Assembly: GCA_036852015.1 (NCBI GenBank)
Contig: JAANDG010000007.1
Location: 372,001-436,000 of the forward strand
DNA length: 64,000 nt
From: Pelodera strongyloides
Lineage: Eukaryota; Nematoda; Chromadorea; Rhabditida; Rhabditidae
Direction: 5' to 3'
Below the pieces are notes generated by a model. The model searched no databases. It was not told the DNA's origin and saw only the letters and a list, made by a program, of their open reading frames with translations. A program made the translations under genes and the position numbers. Below, one piece after another: positions 35,922 through 47,340 of this stretch (its first letter is position 1; every line of letters begins with the position of its first letter).

Positions 35922-38900
35922 ATGCTTCCCGATAGCCCATCTCCTCGTGCCGCTCTCGCTCTCTCCGACCTTCAACCACAGACCGGAGCATCCACATTTG
36001 CAGTTGGCACAGGATCAGGAAACTGGTAAGTAAAGTTTAGACGAAACATGTGTCCCAAGCCTAAGCCTAAGCCTAAGCATAAGCCTAAGCATAAGCCTAA
36101 GCCTAAGCCTACCTAGTAAGCTTTCACAAACTGGTAAGAGTTACGTGTTACGTTAGGTCATTGCTTAATTTGTTTAGATTAGTGTCTAAAATCTGTCTCG
36201 GGCGTACGCCTAAGCGCGAGCTGGGCTTCAGACTGACAAGGAAACCTCAAACTATGTCCGCGGCCTATAGATAAGCAAAGCGCCTAGTTTTGTAGAGAAT
36301 TTCATGCTGAATCTCTTCTCTGAAAAAGCCTTTGAATAATCTTATATGGAATATTTGAGGTTTTTCGCGCATGGAAAATTTTCTATGACAGAGTTGTTCA
36401 GCAGGAAATTCTCTATGAAGTATGTTGCGACTATTGTAATTACCCAACACTGTTGTCATACAGTTTTAACTTGTAGCACGTTACGTTCAAACAACAGAAA
36501 CTCATACCCCCAACGCTATGATAATATCATCGTCAAAAAACACTGTTTATATCAATTGAACAACGAAGTACAAAAGTTTAAGTCTTTGATCTTGGGTACA
36601 AAAGCGTTGACGTATATGTATGTGCTGCTGCAAATATCATCATCTAACGCGTAATTCTAATCGTTCTATTGTTCAAATGCAGTTCGCTTAATTTAGGTGA
36701 CCCTGACCCTTGTTCCAAAAAATCAGTCAAGCATTAAGCTTTTCTGTTGCAAAGGCACGACTAGACCTGCTCAAAATCAACGCTAACCTAGTTTCAATTA
36801 AAGCCCTGGAAAGCACGTGTGCTTTTCTTGAAAGAACAAGTGTTGTTCTTTGCTGCAAGATCCTAATGCTTTACTAACCCTGCATCACCTTGAAGGCGTA
36901 CATAGAGTTCAAACTACACAACCTTAGAGGTATGACAAGTGGTTTAGAAAACGGAGAACTGGAGTTCCATATGTTGGTCGAGTGCCATTTAGTGCAGTTC
37001 TTGCACATAATGGAATAATATTACCATGTAATACATGGGAGCCCAATTGTCTCCAGCAGATGCTTTCACAAACCACGTGTCATACCTCTTTAATCAAGCT
37101 TGCCCGCCGCAATGCACTTTTGCCTTTCTTTCGCTGTTTCCTGACAGACGGCAGACGCGAGCGCGTGCTATTTTACTGTGAAAAGTGAAAAAGCAATACC
37201 TGTTTTTAGTTTTTAGTTCTTGACAACCAAACCACGATTTCTTTCTTTTTGTAAATTTCTTCCGCCTTAAGGCGTCAATGAGCAACTCGTGAACAAAAGT
37301 GTAAGAAAAAAATTGAGAATTCGTCAAACCCATAAAAAATTTCAAAAAATATATTGTTTAGATCTTCATTGAGAAAAAGATCTTGTGTGTCTATCAGTGT
37401 CAGCAAGTTCGTGGGAGTGCATTTCCGCGGCATACACTTGCAATACCGCTCTAACTTTTAAAAAGCGGCATTTTATGTTGAAGAACATGTCTGGGAAAAA
37501 AGCGACTCTACATATAGAACTGTAAATAATCAAATCGATAAGTACTAATAAAAATAAGATAAAAAAGCAAAAATAAAATATTCTGATAGGTCGACGCACG
37601 GAGTTGCTGGTCACAAAATCTTATAAATATAATAATACATAAAATAAAAAAAAATAGAAATTGCAAAAACTGATATCTTATTTTAGGTCGACGCACGGAG
37701 TCGGCGGTATCAGCGGTGATTCGTACGATAAGCCAGCCAACAACGGTGGAGGACTATTCGGAGGAAACCGGCAACAACAGGTAAGCATTAAATATTAAAG
37801 CGAACCACCGGTCGGTTTTTGAAACTCATTGTGGACTGCTGCATTCTTATGCATAATTATGCTAATTTATGCTCATTTGCATATGCTGCATAAGAAAGCA
37901 GGTGTACTCGATGCGTTTCAAAAACGGGCCGATATTTCGCTTTAAATATTTATTAACGCATTAAAAATATAAAATCTGGAGTTTACTAACAAACGGTAAA
38001 GGTAGTCAAACCAGAAAGTAATCAATATCAATCCCACAGTAAACCCCGGACCCGGGAAGAATGCCTGTAGCAAAACAAAATCTTCTCTTCCAAGTTGTGA
38101 CCAAGTTGTGACCAGGTTGTGACCAGGTGGTGACCAGGTTGTGATCAGGTGGCGACCACGTCGTCACCTGACAACTTCTTTCCTTGTTGACAAGGTTTGA
38201 CCCTTGGAAATAGCACACGAATCCCGTGATGTGCGATTGTGCTTGGGAAGAATTTGTTGTTTTTTTACCTACACCATCACTAGGGAATCTTTATACCAAT
38301 GCTTTCATAAAGGCGCAACTTTGAAAGCATATAGACGCATCCAAATGCACCAATTAGACGATAAAAGGACATTGGCATCTAAAGCATAGTTATCTCAACT
38401 CATACATTGTGCTTGAGTGTCGTAGTTTGCTCATCCCCAACAATATAAGTCAAAACAAAGAACCAAGATTCCTTAGCGTTCTGCAATAAATCACTAGTTC
38501 CCCTAAAAGCACTAACGAGAAAGAAGCAAGACTGATCCCAAAATTATCCGAGCACTGTGCTGTCACTGTGCGGAACCTGTTCCAGAGCTCGGATCGAGGA
38601 TAGACCAGTGCTATCCCGGTCCAGTATCTCCCTGATTCGTTTCTATAAACCTCCAAAGGTTCCAGTATCTCTATAAGGACTAGCCGATAATCTCTCCATT
38701 TAAGATAACAATAGAATTAATCCCGCGGACATATATCTCTCCAAGATAAAGATAATAAAACTATAACCATGCAAAAAATCAGATATCGCAATAAGTACTA
38801 ATAATAAAGACGGCAAGAATTATCTGCAGTTCATGATATGCGGCTAAGAACTGTTTTAACTTATCCTAAGCTGCATTATTTAGATAATAACTTATAACTT

Positions 38901-39863
38901 ATGTTTTAACTTATCCTAAACTACACTGTAAGCGAGCTAAAGCGAAATACCGCGAACTTTTTGAAACACATCGAGTACAGCATTTTTATGCGTGTCATGC
39001 TAATGAACATAAATTAGAATAAAAAAGCGAGCTAAATTCGAGCAAATTAGCATAAATACATAAGATTTCAGTTGTCCACTATGCGTTTCAAAAACCGGTC
39101 GGTATTTCGCTTTAATGTCTTCTTTTCGATCGCATCTAGATGCTAGGTTCTGGGGTGTCATATAATTTTTTTAGAGCTGATAAAAACTAAAGTTCTCTAT
39201 TAATCTAGCTTTCCATAACCTGTTTTAACTGCAAAGTATGGCGTGCTGAGCAAAAATCCTGAATATAACCTACTAGTTTTGCCCAATGAGAACTCGTATA
39301 TAAATTGAGGTCAAAAGCCCGGTGTTTTGGGCATCTTATTTTGGCGTTCATCAGTTTTTACCCTGTATATCTAATAAAATAATAACTTGCAGATGAATAT
39401 TTACCGTATGATCATGCTCGATTCGGAACATGCCTCGGGGTAGAGCGAAATTCCGTAAACAAATATAAACTAAACAGATAGCCCATAATCCAGTGGTATC
39501 ATTATCAATCTATAATTACCAATGTTATATCAGCCCTACAGAATGTGAACTTCTGATTCTTTACTAGATGCGTACTAATCGAATACTACCCATAATTCCG
39601 TCTCATCAACACAATTCTCATATATCGATCACTTCCTAATATCAGTGAAAAATGCTCAAAAATTTTCCCTTTTCGCTTAATCCGCGATAAAACCTGTCCT
39701 AATCCGGTCTGGCCCGGCTCCGGCCCGGTTCTGATCGGGTATCAACACTGGTCTGCAACTGTTCCCTTTTCAGGACCGCCCATTCGGAGAATCCTACGCC
39801 TCAGGCATCATCGGTGGCGCATCGTCTTCGAACTACGGTGGTGGACTTTTCGGGAACAAATAA
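35922..39863 (+). CDS. Small Gly/Asn-rich protein, 3 exons, function unknown
   Basis: Exons are 35922-36025, 37687-37780 and 39774-39863. Donors are GTAAGT and GTAAGC, acceptors ATTTTAG and CCTTTTCAG, and phases 2 and 0 join cleanly, giving 95 residues. The N-terminal third is Pro/Ser/Ala-rich (MLPDSPSPRAALALSDLQ). The rest is Gly-rich with two copies of an N.GGGLF(G)GN motif (near residues 54-62 and at the C-terminus, NYGGGLFGNK) and no Cys. There is no signal peptide or membrane segment. I do not recognise the family; the repeated GGGLFG suggests a low-complexity nuclear or cytoplasmic peptide, but this is inference. Intron 1 (1.66 kb) carries a telomere-like array close to its donor and decoy copies of both splice sites. 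Intron 2 (2.0 kb) carries two family A foldbacks, one 14 bp after the donor. The start is supported by the acceptor 17 nt upstream. Confidence 0.78.
36058..36111. repeat. Interstitial telomere-like array (GCCTAA)n
   Basis: About nine hexamers of GCCTAA, two of them GCATAA. This is the complement of the nematode telomere repeat TTAGGC. It lies in intron 1, about 32 bp after the exon 1 donor. Confidence 0.85.
36926..37093. repeat. Foldback family C copy
   Basis: 'ttagaggtatgacaagtggt' opposes 'accacgtgtcatacctcttt'. Inverted ends in intron 1 of the preceding gene. Confidence 0.7.
37795..37946. repeat. Foldback family A copy in intron 2
   Basis: Runs 'ttaaagcgaaccaccggtcg' to 'acgggccgatatttcgcttt' aaa. 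It starts only 14 bp after the exon 2 donor. Confidence 0.85.
38080..38200. repeat. Short tandem repeat (GTTGTGACCA)n from family B
   Basis: About seven imperfect 10-bp units (GTTGTGACCA/GGTGGTGACCA) at 38093-38160. The wording matches family B, so the array probably expanded from a copy of it. Confidence 0.7.
38938..39115. repeat. Foldback family A copy in intron 2
   Basis: Runs 'taaagcgaaataccgcgaac' to 'aaaccggtcggtatttcgct' ttaa, in the orientation with internal 'aataaaaaagcgagctaaat'. Confidence 0.85.
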
Positions 39864-39911
39864 GACTACTCTTTTGTCAGGTACGGTGGATTGTTGTAGT
39901 GTTTCGCGGCA

Positions 39912-39940
39912 GCCTAAGCCTAAGCCTAAGCCTAAGCCTA
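39912..39940. repeat. Interstitial telomere-like array (GCCTAA)n
   Basis: Nearly five perfect GCCTAA units, starting 49 bp after the stop codon of the small Gly/Asn-rich gene. Confidence 0.85.
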
Positions 39941-41240
39941 TTTTATCATCTTGAATTTGTGTACCCCGATAACTAGTGCACTGTCAAAAGGGGAGGCATT
40001 ACTTTGAGGACTACGGTACACCGTACAGACGTGTCCATAGACTAAGATCCTGGCTGTTTCTCACTAATGTACTATGCGCATCATACCACTTTACTTTCTA
40101 TATTCACTCTTCCTTTAAAGGGATGTGTTCACCTGTTTTAACTGCAAATATCTGACGCTCAAAGGCAAAATTTTTAGATCTTTACATATAAGTGAAAACG
40201 AGGGTTCATCTTCCTTAAATTAGACCTTTTTTTGATAAATAAGTGGCAAAAGATATCGTGTAATTTGCGTGTTTTCACCTTATCTTCAATCAGTACGTCG
40301 AACTCATTAATTACTATTTACATGACATCCCATGGCACAAAATGACCCCTCTTTTTTTCCATTTTTTATCGAAAGCGAATTTTCTAACACCTTCCTATCT
40401 CTTATCGTATACCGCAATCGAATTCTTGAGCATATTTTGAGTATGAAATTTGATCGTATCTTTGGCTGAGAGTACGGTAGATTTGATGTGTTTTTGCGAA
40501 ATTCCCACTGAAAGTTGAACTTTAATCTGATTCACTTTTTTTATTGAATAAGGAACCTGCGCAAACTTACTGCCTAAACCTAACAAGGGAAAGCGAACTA
40601 TCATATTAGATAGTTTTCACAAATAGGTATACTAGATTTCAACAAAAAAAAGCAATTCTGAAGGAGTAATCTTTATCAAAATTTAATTATCTACAATATC
40701 AGCAATATCCCACTAAAACGATTGTTCACTATTCCCTTGTAAGCCTGTAAGTTTTACAATTCTAAGTTTATAGTAAATTACAACGTCAGGCATTAGAGTA
40801 CCCCGTCAGAAGCATAGGATATAGGTTTCTATACAATATCGACATTTTTAACATTATGGTAGATTTTTTAGCTAACATCACGGCAATAATGCAAAAGGCA
40901 GCGTATTGTCCCGTGTAAACTCGCCTCCAAATTATAGCCAAAGTGAAACATTTCGCTACCAACACACTGAACTTTTTGGATATAACGAAAAATTACGAGC
41001 ATGGAAATGTATCGTGCAGGTTTTGTCAACTATAACCAGGCATTAAAAATTTGTATCTGGAGAACATTTCGTGTACTTTACCGTTAAATTATCAGCACTT
41101 GTAACTAATATCTGCACTAGTTTATCTTTAGTTTCCCTTCTTGTCATTGGATGATAGATAGTAGGTCATGGACATATAGGACGATGTCCTTGTCGACGAG
41201 CTCGACGCAAACTAAATTAGAGAAAGAAAGAAGATGATTA
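39941..41240. other. Intergenic between the two plus-strand genes
   Basis: AT-rich. No clear AATAAA for the upstream gene was seen close to its stop, so its 3' end is unplaced. No exon or repeat family recognised. Confidence 0.4.
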
Positions 41241-41244
41241 GCGA

Positions 41245-41347
41245 AGAGAGAGAGAGAGAAAAGAAAGAGAGAGAGAGTTAGAAGAAATATACAGAAACAG
41301 ATAGAGAGATAGAGAGAGAGAGAGATGGAGAGAGAAAGAGAGAGAGT
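41245..41347. repeat. (GA)n microsatellite
   Basis: Simple GA repeat about 300 bp before the DB-module gene. Confidence 0.9.
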
Positions 41348-41461
41348 TTACCATGAACGATTGTATAGAATATACCACCGAAAACTCTCATAAGCCCAGC
41401 AGGAAGTCTCAAATACCGTACATAATGCCCTATAATCATGTCCCGTGAAATATGAAATAAT

Positions 41462-41495
41462 CACACGACAGGTTACGGGTTCGAGTCCGTCCCAG
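41462..41495 (+). pseudogene. tRNA 3'-half-like sequence
   Basis: 'aggttacgggttcgagtccg' tccc contains a perfect B box (GGTTCGAGTCC). No A box is found upstream, so this is a relic or SINE fragment. Confidence 0.45.
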
Positions 41496-41637
41496 TGAGA
41501 ACGTTTTGAAGGATTTTTGCACTAAAAAACTTCAGTAAACATGTCATTTTACGGTTGTGTTCGTCCAGAGTATTCGCCAGGCTGGCGCACAGAGTTTCCT
41601 CTGCGTCCAGGAAGTCAGAAATCACTAATTCCGCCCA

Positions 41638-41644
41638 TTTTCAG
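41638..41644 (+). promoter_or_regulatory. Probable SL trans-splice acceptor
   Basis: TTTTCAG ends 1 nt before the ATG at 41646. It decides the start: the in-frame ATG at 41541 would be removed by trans-splicing, and only the 41646 start gives a signal peptide at the N-terminus. Confidence 0.7.
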
Positions 41645-41645
41645 C

Positions 41646-44600
41646 ATGTCCCTCGCCGGCCGCACCATTCTCTTTTCTGTGTTTCTTCTTATTTGTGCGG
41701 TCTTCGCCAGCGAGCTTCCTGAGTGCCATGATATCCCGAAAGTTCTGTGCTGCACAGAACGTGTCATTGGTACGTTTCAGAAATAAGTCTAACCCTGAGC
41801 CTAAGCCCAAGACACGCCATTTTACGTTTCAAAGATGACTCAAATAGCGAAGCACACTGCATATACGATTCCAACCACGACATACTATGTCGGATTACCA
41901 GATAAAAACTAACCAGAAGCTAAGGGCGCGTTTAAGATGGGCGAAAGAAAGAAAAAAAATCCATTTTCGGCCGTTCAGGATGGACAAAAAGAAAAGTTTT
42001 AATACTAAGAGAAAATGAAAAAATACAGTAATTTTTTCGGGTTTTGTCTGCGTCTCTTGTTTTTGCATTGTCTTTCAAAACTTTTCTTTTCGCCCATCCT
42101 GAACGACCGAAAATGGATATTTTTCTTTCTTTCGGTCATCTTAAATGCGCCCTTAACCCTAACCTTAGTTCTTAGCCCAAGACACGTCATGTGCACGTTT
42201 CAAAGAAAACTCAAATACAGAAGGTTATAGCGTATCGTCGTTGATTCAAAGCACTTTGCACACATATCGGATCATGTCATAAAAGCAGACCAAAAGCCTA
42301 AATCCGAGCTTGGACGCTCTAGCCATTACCTGATTGATACGTTTCAAAGTTAACTTAAATGAAGAAGCACCTAGTTTATTTGTTTCTTCCCAGCAGTTTT
42401 CACACATATCGGATCACGTGATAAAACCAACAGTAAAAACCCAAACTATGTTACTATCTTGCAAATCCTAGCCATATCAAGCTTGCGTTATATCAGATAG
42501 CTTACTTTTCAAGCATGAAGCACATATCATTTACGTTCCTAAGCCAACATTTATCACACTCTGTCCGATGTAAAGCTAAGCTGGAATAATCTAATAAACT
42601 GTAACTGTAAGTAATTTTTGTATGTAATCCTAAGTGTAAAATACGTATGTTTCAAAGAAAACTTAAACTATTAACGCAAATAGCGCATATGGTTCCAGTG
42701 CAGCATTCTCACATGGAGCGCATGAAAAAAGCTGAGCTTGTAAGCTTATTAGGGCAGAAGTCGGCCAATATGTAACATATGAAAAATCCTTCGATGCCAC
42801 ATGTTAGAGAACATATAGGCCGACATTATATCAGGAACACCCTTTGCAAGCGAGTTAGGGCTTTTTTGTGCCGTTTTCACGGGCTTCCGCCCTTGTTAGC
42901 CGTAAGTCTGCCGGAACGAACCCTAGCAATGTGCTAGTACGTTTCAAACATAAGCTAAATACAGAAACACGGATCCTTGTTTGATCATGCAGCAATATTA
43001 AAGCCAAATACCGGCCAGTTTTCGAAACGCATCGTGGACAACTGAATACTTACGCATTTATAGTAATTCGCTCGATTTAGCTTTATTCTAATTTATGTTC
43101 GTTAGCATAAGCTGCATCGGAATGTGGTGTACTCGACGTGTTTCAAAAAACGGCCGATATTTCGCTTTAAGCCTAAGGCAACGCAAGTAAATCTAGTCTT
43201 GTTGACGTTAGCAGCACACGTTCCTGATTGGTACGTTTCAAACATAACTTAAATGCAGAAGCACGCAGTGCATATATTGCCCAGCATTTTTCGCATTGGA
43301 CCACGTAGAAAAATTAAGCCAAAAAAATTCTTTCCCCTATTGGTACGTTTCATACGGAGACTAAATACAGGAGCACATAACATAAACGTTCCTGTCCAGC
43401 ACTTGTACTGCCTTCCAAACCCAAGCACAAGCCTGAAACAAGACAACTGAAGCTAAAGCTAATCTTGCATATCTTAGCCATTGCCTGATCGGTACGTTTC
43501 AGACAGAGACTAAATACCGAAGCACGCCGTGCATATATTACCCAGCATTTTTCACACTGGATGACGTAAAAAAAACGAATAAGTCAAATAATTCTAACTA
43601 TTCACGTGATTCCAATTTCAGAAAAATGTTTAACCGGCTGCCTTGATTATGTAACGGAGAACTGCCCTCAAAAAATTGAAAAATTCGAAACAATTGGAGA
43701 AACGCTCAACCACAACAAGCCAGTGAGTTATTTGAAATTATAGAAAAATGTTCAGTAACAAACAAATTACATCAAGCCGAGCTCACGTTTTATTTATTTA
43801 AAAAGAAGTCATCATTCTTCGAGCCGTGGCCATAGGGACACCGGAACATATCATAGGAAATTGGTGCCCAATTGGTGACGGTTCACTGTTTTTTTCGTGG
43901 GCCAACCCATTTGGTGTCCCCTTTGTGACCATATGGTGAACAAGTTTCATCGAAAACCCTCATCAACTGGTCACCAAACGGTCACGAGCTAGTCAAAAAA
44001 AAAGAAAATCTAAACTTTCCTAATTCCCTTGCCTGTTTAGAACCACGAGTCCCATCAAGTACCCCTTCCCCATCTGGAAACCCGTCGTGCCCCCCAGAGT
44101 GAGTTAGTATAAGAGAAAGGTGAAAAAGAAGCAGGTAACAATCTGTTTTCTTCATTCTATCATTTTGTATCTCAAGCCAAGAGACTACGATCGGTAGGTG
44201 AATGTATGATGACTCCGATTTTCCGTATTCCGATTACCAAACCTTACATAGATGAACATAAAAACCTACTCTGAGACTGGCTATTCGTAAAAAACTAGTT
44301 GGGGTCTTTCATTTGTGATTGTCCAAGAATATATCAGTGAGGTAGATATGTACCCGTACGGAACATTTGTAGCTCTCGAGTTATTCCTAGAGACACATAT
44401 ACATGCCTATCCCCAGTGCAGGATTCGTGTAAACTGTAAACTACTTGCAAGACCCAGGAAAAACCCGGCATGTAGAATTTCTCGTTCTAGGCGGCGACTA
44501 CAAACTCCTCAACCAAGAATACCCAGTCACTGAGGTCTCCGACGCTGATTTGACTTCGGAATGCGGAACTGCCAAGTCCCGCCCCCCGTTCTCGCCCTGT

Positions 44601-45998
44601 CTATCCAGAAAGACCGTCGACGACCTATTCCTCTCCTGCTGCCAGCAACATGTAAGTTTCGAAAGGTATAAATAAACTGAAGGTTTACGATAAAGGTAAA
44701 CCATGAATGCTAAAGAGATAACGTAAAGTATACCACAGTTATAGTAAGTGAATCCGCTCGAAAACGGAGCAGTGTGTAACGGGCACAGTGCAAGACAGCA
44801 TTGCATGAGGACATTGTACCCGGTTAAGCGGAGGGAGCGGAAGCGGATGAAGACTATATATTCTTGATCTCACCACAAGTATATCATTCAGGTGCCCGCC
44901 AACTGCCACTCATTGTGCACATACGAACATCGTGAGCACGTTGCCGCCGAAACTCTTATCCAGGTTTGCTATTTAGCAACTACACATAATTAGCCTGTCA
45001 ATGCAGCCTCATCTGAAGCTCTCTCCTCTGCCTAAGCATTGTTTGAGTACTTTAACAGTAATAAAGCGAAGTACCGGTTGACTTTTGAAACACATCGAGT
45101 ACAACAGCGATATGCCGCATATGCAAATGAACATAAATTAGAATAAAAAAATCGAGCTAAATTCGAGCAAATTAGCGTAAATACTTCGTCCACGATGCGT
45201 TTCAGAAACCGGCCGGTATATTAATAGCACAGTACTTCATCATGTTCCGATATCAAGCATAGCAATATAGCGAATGTCATAGAGGGTTGTCAACACTACT
45301 CGCACGTCGGGAAAATAAGCCTGTACTGTAACGTAGTCGTGACTCACCTAGGACAATTTTACGTCATCGTACGAGTAAATTTTGCATATTCAGGCAGTGA
45401 AGCAGGACGGCTGTGACATGAAATACATGTCCTCGGTCCTCTATTGCGCCAACCAGAACCGTGACAATCGCAAGTGTTGCGAACACCTTGGCATGGCCAA
45501 CAGCGAACTCGGAGTAGGAGATAGGTACGGTAACAGTGCTGATATATTAGTTTAACATTACCGTAGAACGACCAGGTCCCACCAATTTTCTAATAGGCAC
45601 TATAAGGCATTTTCTCATAGGCACTAAGGCATTGTTTACCACTACGATACCCAGAGAAAACGTTCCCTTGATACATAAAATAGTGTGCTAAAGTGAGAGT
45701 GGTAGGGAACACACAGCAATTCCCTGACGGAGAATTCAATAGTAAATATGGTGTCAGAACAGTTGAACCTTGTATGAAGAATCGTAGACCAAGCCAAACT
45801 ACATATACTTTGAAACAACTACAAAGTAAAAGTACAAACTACAATTTACTAATATTCTCATTTAGATGTCTCCGCATGTGTAACATCGGTCAATCGGGCG
45901 ATCGTGTGGGTTCCGTCGAGAAGAACGACCTCGTCTGTCTCTCCAACTGGAATGTACTCATGTACTGTGCCAGATCGGGACTCCGCACCATCAACTAA
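41646..45998 (+). CDS. Secreted DB-module cysteine-rich protein, 7 exons
   Basis: Exons are 41646-41769, 43622-43722, 44041-44098, 44458-44651 (acceptor 44452 also possible), 44892-44963, 45394-45524 and 45866-45998. All phases agree, giving about 270 residues. Residues 1-22 (MSLAGRTILFSVFLLICAVF) are a signal peptide. A short Cys-rich segment follows (C-x7-CC-x7-C-x3-C), resembling half a DB module. A linker leads to a complete DB module from about residue 134 to the C-terminus. It shows C-x11-C, FLSCC, NCHSLCTYE, YCANQNRDNRKCCEHLG, CLRMCN and C-x8-YC, the expected 12-cysteine pattern. DB modules are extracellular domains of unknown function found mainly in nematodes; some sit in adhesion-type proteins. 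The product is probably secreted and disulphide-bonded. No membrane segment follows. AATAAA signals lie about 255 bp after the stop. Confidence 0.85.
41924..42154. repeat. Foldback element (GGGCGCRTTTAAGATG ends)
   Basis: The inverted arms contain GGGCG.GTTTAAGATG, CGAAAGAAAGAAAAA and CCATTTTCGG.CGTTCAGGATGG, with their complements. About 230 bp. The element is flanked by 'taa' on both sides. Confidence 0.8.
42998..43170. repeat. Foldback family A copy in intron 1
   Basis: Runs 'ttaaagccaaataccggcca' to 'aaacggccgatatttcgctt' taa. Confidence 0.8.
43845..44000. repeat. Foldback family B copy in intron 2
   Basis: Contains 'cataggaaattggtgccca', 'gccaacccatttggtg' and GTCACCAAACGGTCACGAGC. It ends about 40 bp before exon 3 of the DB-module gene. 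Confidence 0.75.
45062..45223. repeat. Foldback family A copy in intron 5
   Basis: Runs 'taaagcgaagtaccggttga' to 'gtttcagaaaccggccggta', with 'aataaaaaaatcgagctaaa' inside. Confidence 0.8.
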
Positions 45999-46251
45999 GG
46001 AGAAGACCATATCGCGACCGACTCTGGGCAGCAAGTTCCCCACCATGCATTTGCCAGTTTCGTCCCCAGGGAAAGATTTAGGTTAATTGATGGGTCGCAC
46101 GCCAGGCTCCCCATCACCCATTCACCTTCATCGTTCCCTGAGTAGGTATTGGTACATGCCATCGTCAACTGTACAATGCTGGGTCCCGGTTTCTGTAGAG
46201 GTTCATGGATGGGGAATTTGGTAACTTGGTATTCTTGGCATCCCAACTTAT

Positions 46252-46273
46252 AATAAAGCAACTTTCTAATAAA
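46252..46273 (+). terminator. Polyadenylation signals for the DB-module gene
   Basis: Two AATAAA hexamers (46252-46257 and 46268-46273) follow the stop codon by about 255 and 270 bp. The intervening sequence has no other gene, so this is the likely 3' UTR end. Confidence 0.6.
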
Positions 46274-46280
46274 CCCCAGT

Positions 46281-46391
46281 TTTAAAGCGGTATGTCACGT
46301 GGTTTGAGAAACTGGAACACGATTGCATGTAATAGATGGGAAAGCATCTGTCCGACACGCATTTCACAAACCGCGTACCATACCACTTTAA
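46281..46391. repeat. Foldback family C copy
   Basis: Runs 'tttaaagcggtatgtcacgt' to 'accgcgtaccataccacttt' aaa; an almost complete short hairpin directly after the polyadenylation signals. Confidence 0.8.
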
Positions 46392-47260
46392 AATACGGTA
46401 CTTGATAACTCGTGGTTATTACTTGTATTCTCGGCTTGTGTGGTTGAATTTTGTCTCCAATTTGTTTGTGCAATAGCTCACAGTTCACTGTTGTCCCTGT
46501 GTACTTAGGGAAGGACTAGACGTTCTTAGGGAGATTTCTCCCTAATAACCTTAAGTGTCTTTCCCGAGTACCGTAATTAAGTCACCCGGCAGTTCCCCGT
46601 TACCCGTTATTATCACTTGTATACATGTAGTCTCGTCACTAGTTATCCTTAGTCAGCTTCTACCATTACAGTAGTCGCTGACCAGGAGATGTCGTTTAGA
46701 AATCAGGGTGTACAATCGAAGGTCCACGCTGTGACACCGCTATTCTCGCTTTACCGTAGCCAAAGCTAAGTAAGCATACCTTACCATAGCGGTATCGCAT
46801 CGTACCTTCCGATAACTTCTCACAAACACAGTGTATTTATTCCCTACGGAAATCACTAACACAACTCTCCTCTAGCTACATAGATATATATTCGTTAGCT
46901 TTCACCGAATACTTTAATAACCTCTTTGATTTGTTGATGTATTCTCTTACTTTTACTACATACAATTATCCAAGACATATAGCCAATCCATCTCAAAATG
47001 ACGCACGTGTCCAGCTATGCAAAACTACCGCATCCGGCATCCTAGAGATTCACATACGGTACACTCAGAGCTGAACATCACAGTCTTTTGTTCAGCATGT
47101 ATAATAACACAAACCTCGGGTGACCCTTTTCTCTTTTTTATTTTATTAATGCTGCCTTTTCTACCACACAAATATCGTGACTGTGAGCCGCCGGTTCGGC
47201 CCCGCCTATATATTGTTATCGATTGATTTCACAATTCCGAGCCGCAAATCAGATCAATAA
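46392..47260. other. Intergenic, no gene seen
   Basis: AT-rich, with short unrecognised frames. This stretch separates the plus-strand DB-module gene from the minus-strand POP4-like gene. Confidence 0.4.
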
Positions 47261-47267
47261 TCTAATG

Positions 47268-47340
47268 TTGGTGTAGTGGATAACACACAGAACGCCAGGC
47301 AACACGACCAGAGTTCAATTCCCGTTGAGAACTGTGAAAT
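47268..47340 (+). pseudogene. tRNA-derived sequence
   Basis: An A-box-like TGGTGTAGTGG and B-box-like AGTTCAATTCCC lie at tRNA spacing. The arms do not fold as a tRNA. Related in its head to 4082-4157. Confidence 0.5.

Larger units (their letters stand above)
41765..43520 (+). repeat. Degenerate donor-like repeat array in intron 1
   Basis: Irregular units of roughly 100-300 bp repeat 'attggtacgtttca', 'act.aaata..gaagcac', 'gtgcatat...cccagcattttcacac..ggatcacgt' and 'agcctaagcccaag'. The first unit is the real exon 1 donor. Other unit starts are near 42335, 42936, 43228, 43338 and 43489. Confidence 0.65.

Noticed and set aside
36058..36111. Chromosome end (true telomere)
   Set aside because: The array is short, degenerate and sits inside an intron with genes on both sides.
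38093..38160. A regulatory binding-site cluster
   Set aside because: The 10-bp units match the wording of foldback family B and are more simply a microsatellite expansion from a copy of it.
41541..41645. Upstream in-frame ATG for the DB gene
   Set aside because: It would bury the signal peptide. A TTTTCAG acceptor 1 nt before the 41646 ATG indicates trans-splicing after this stretch.
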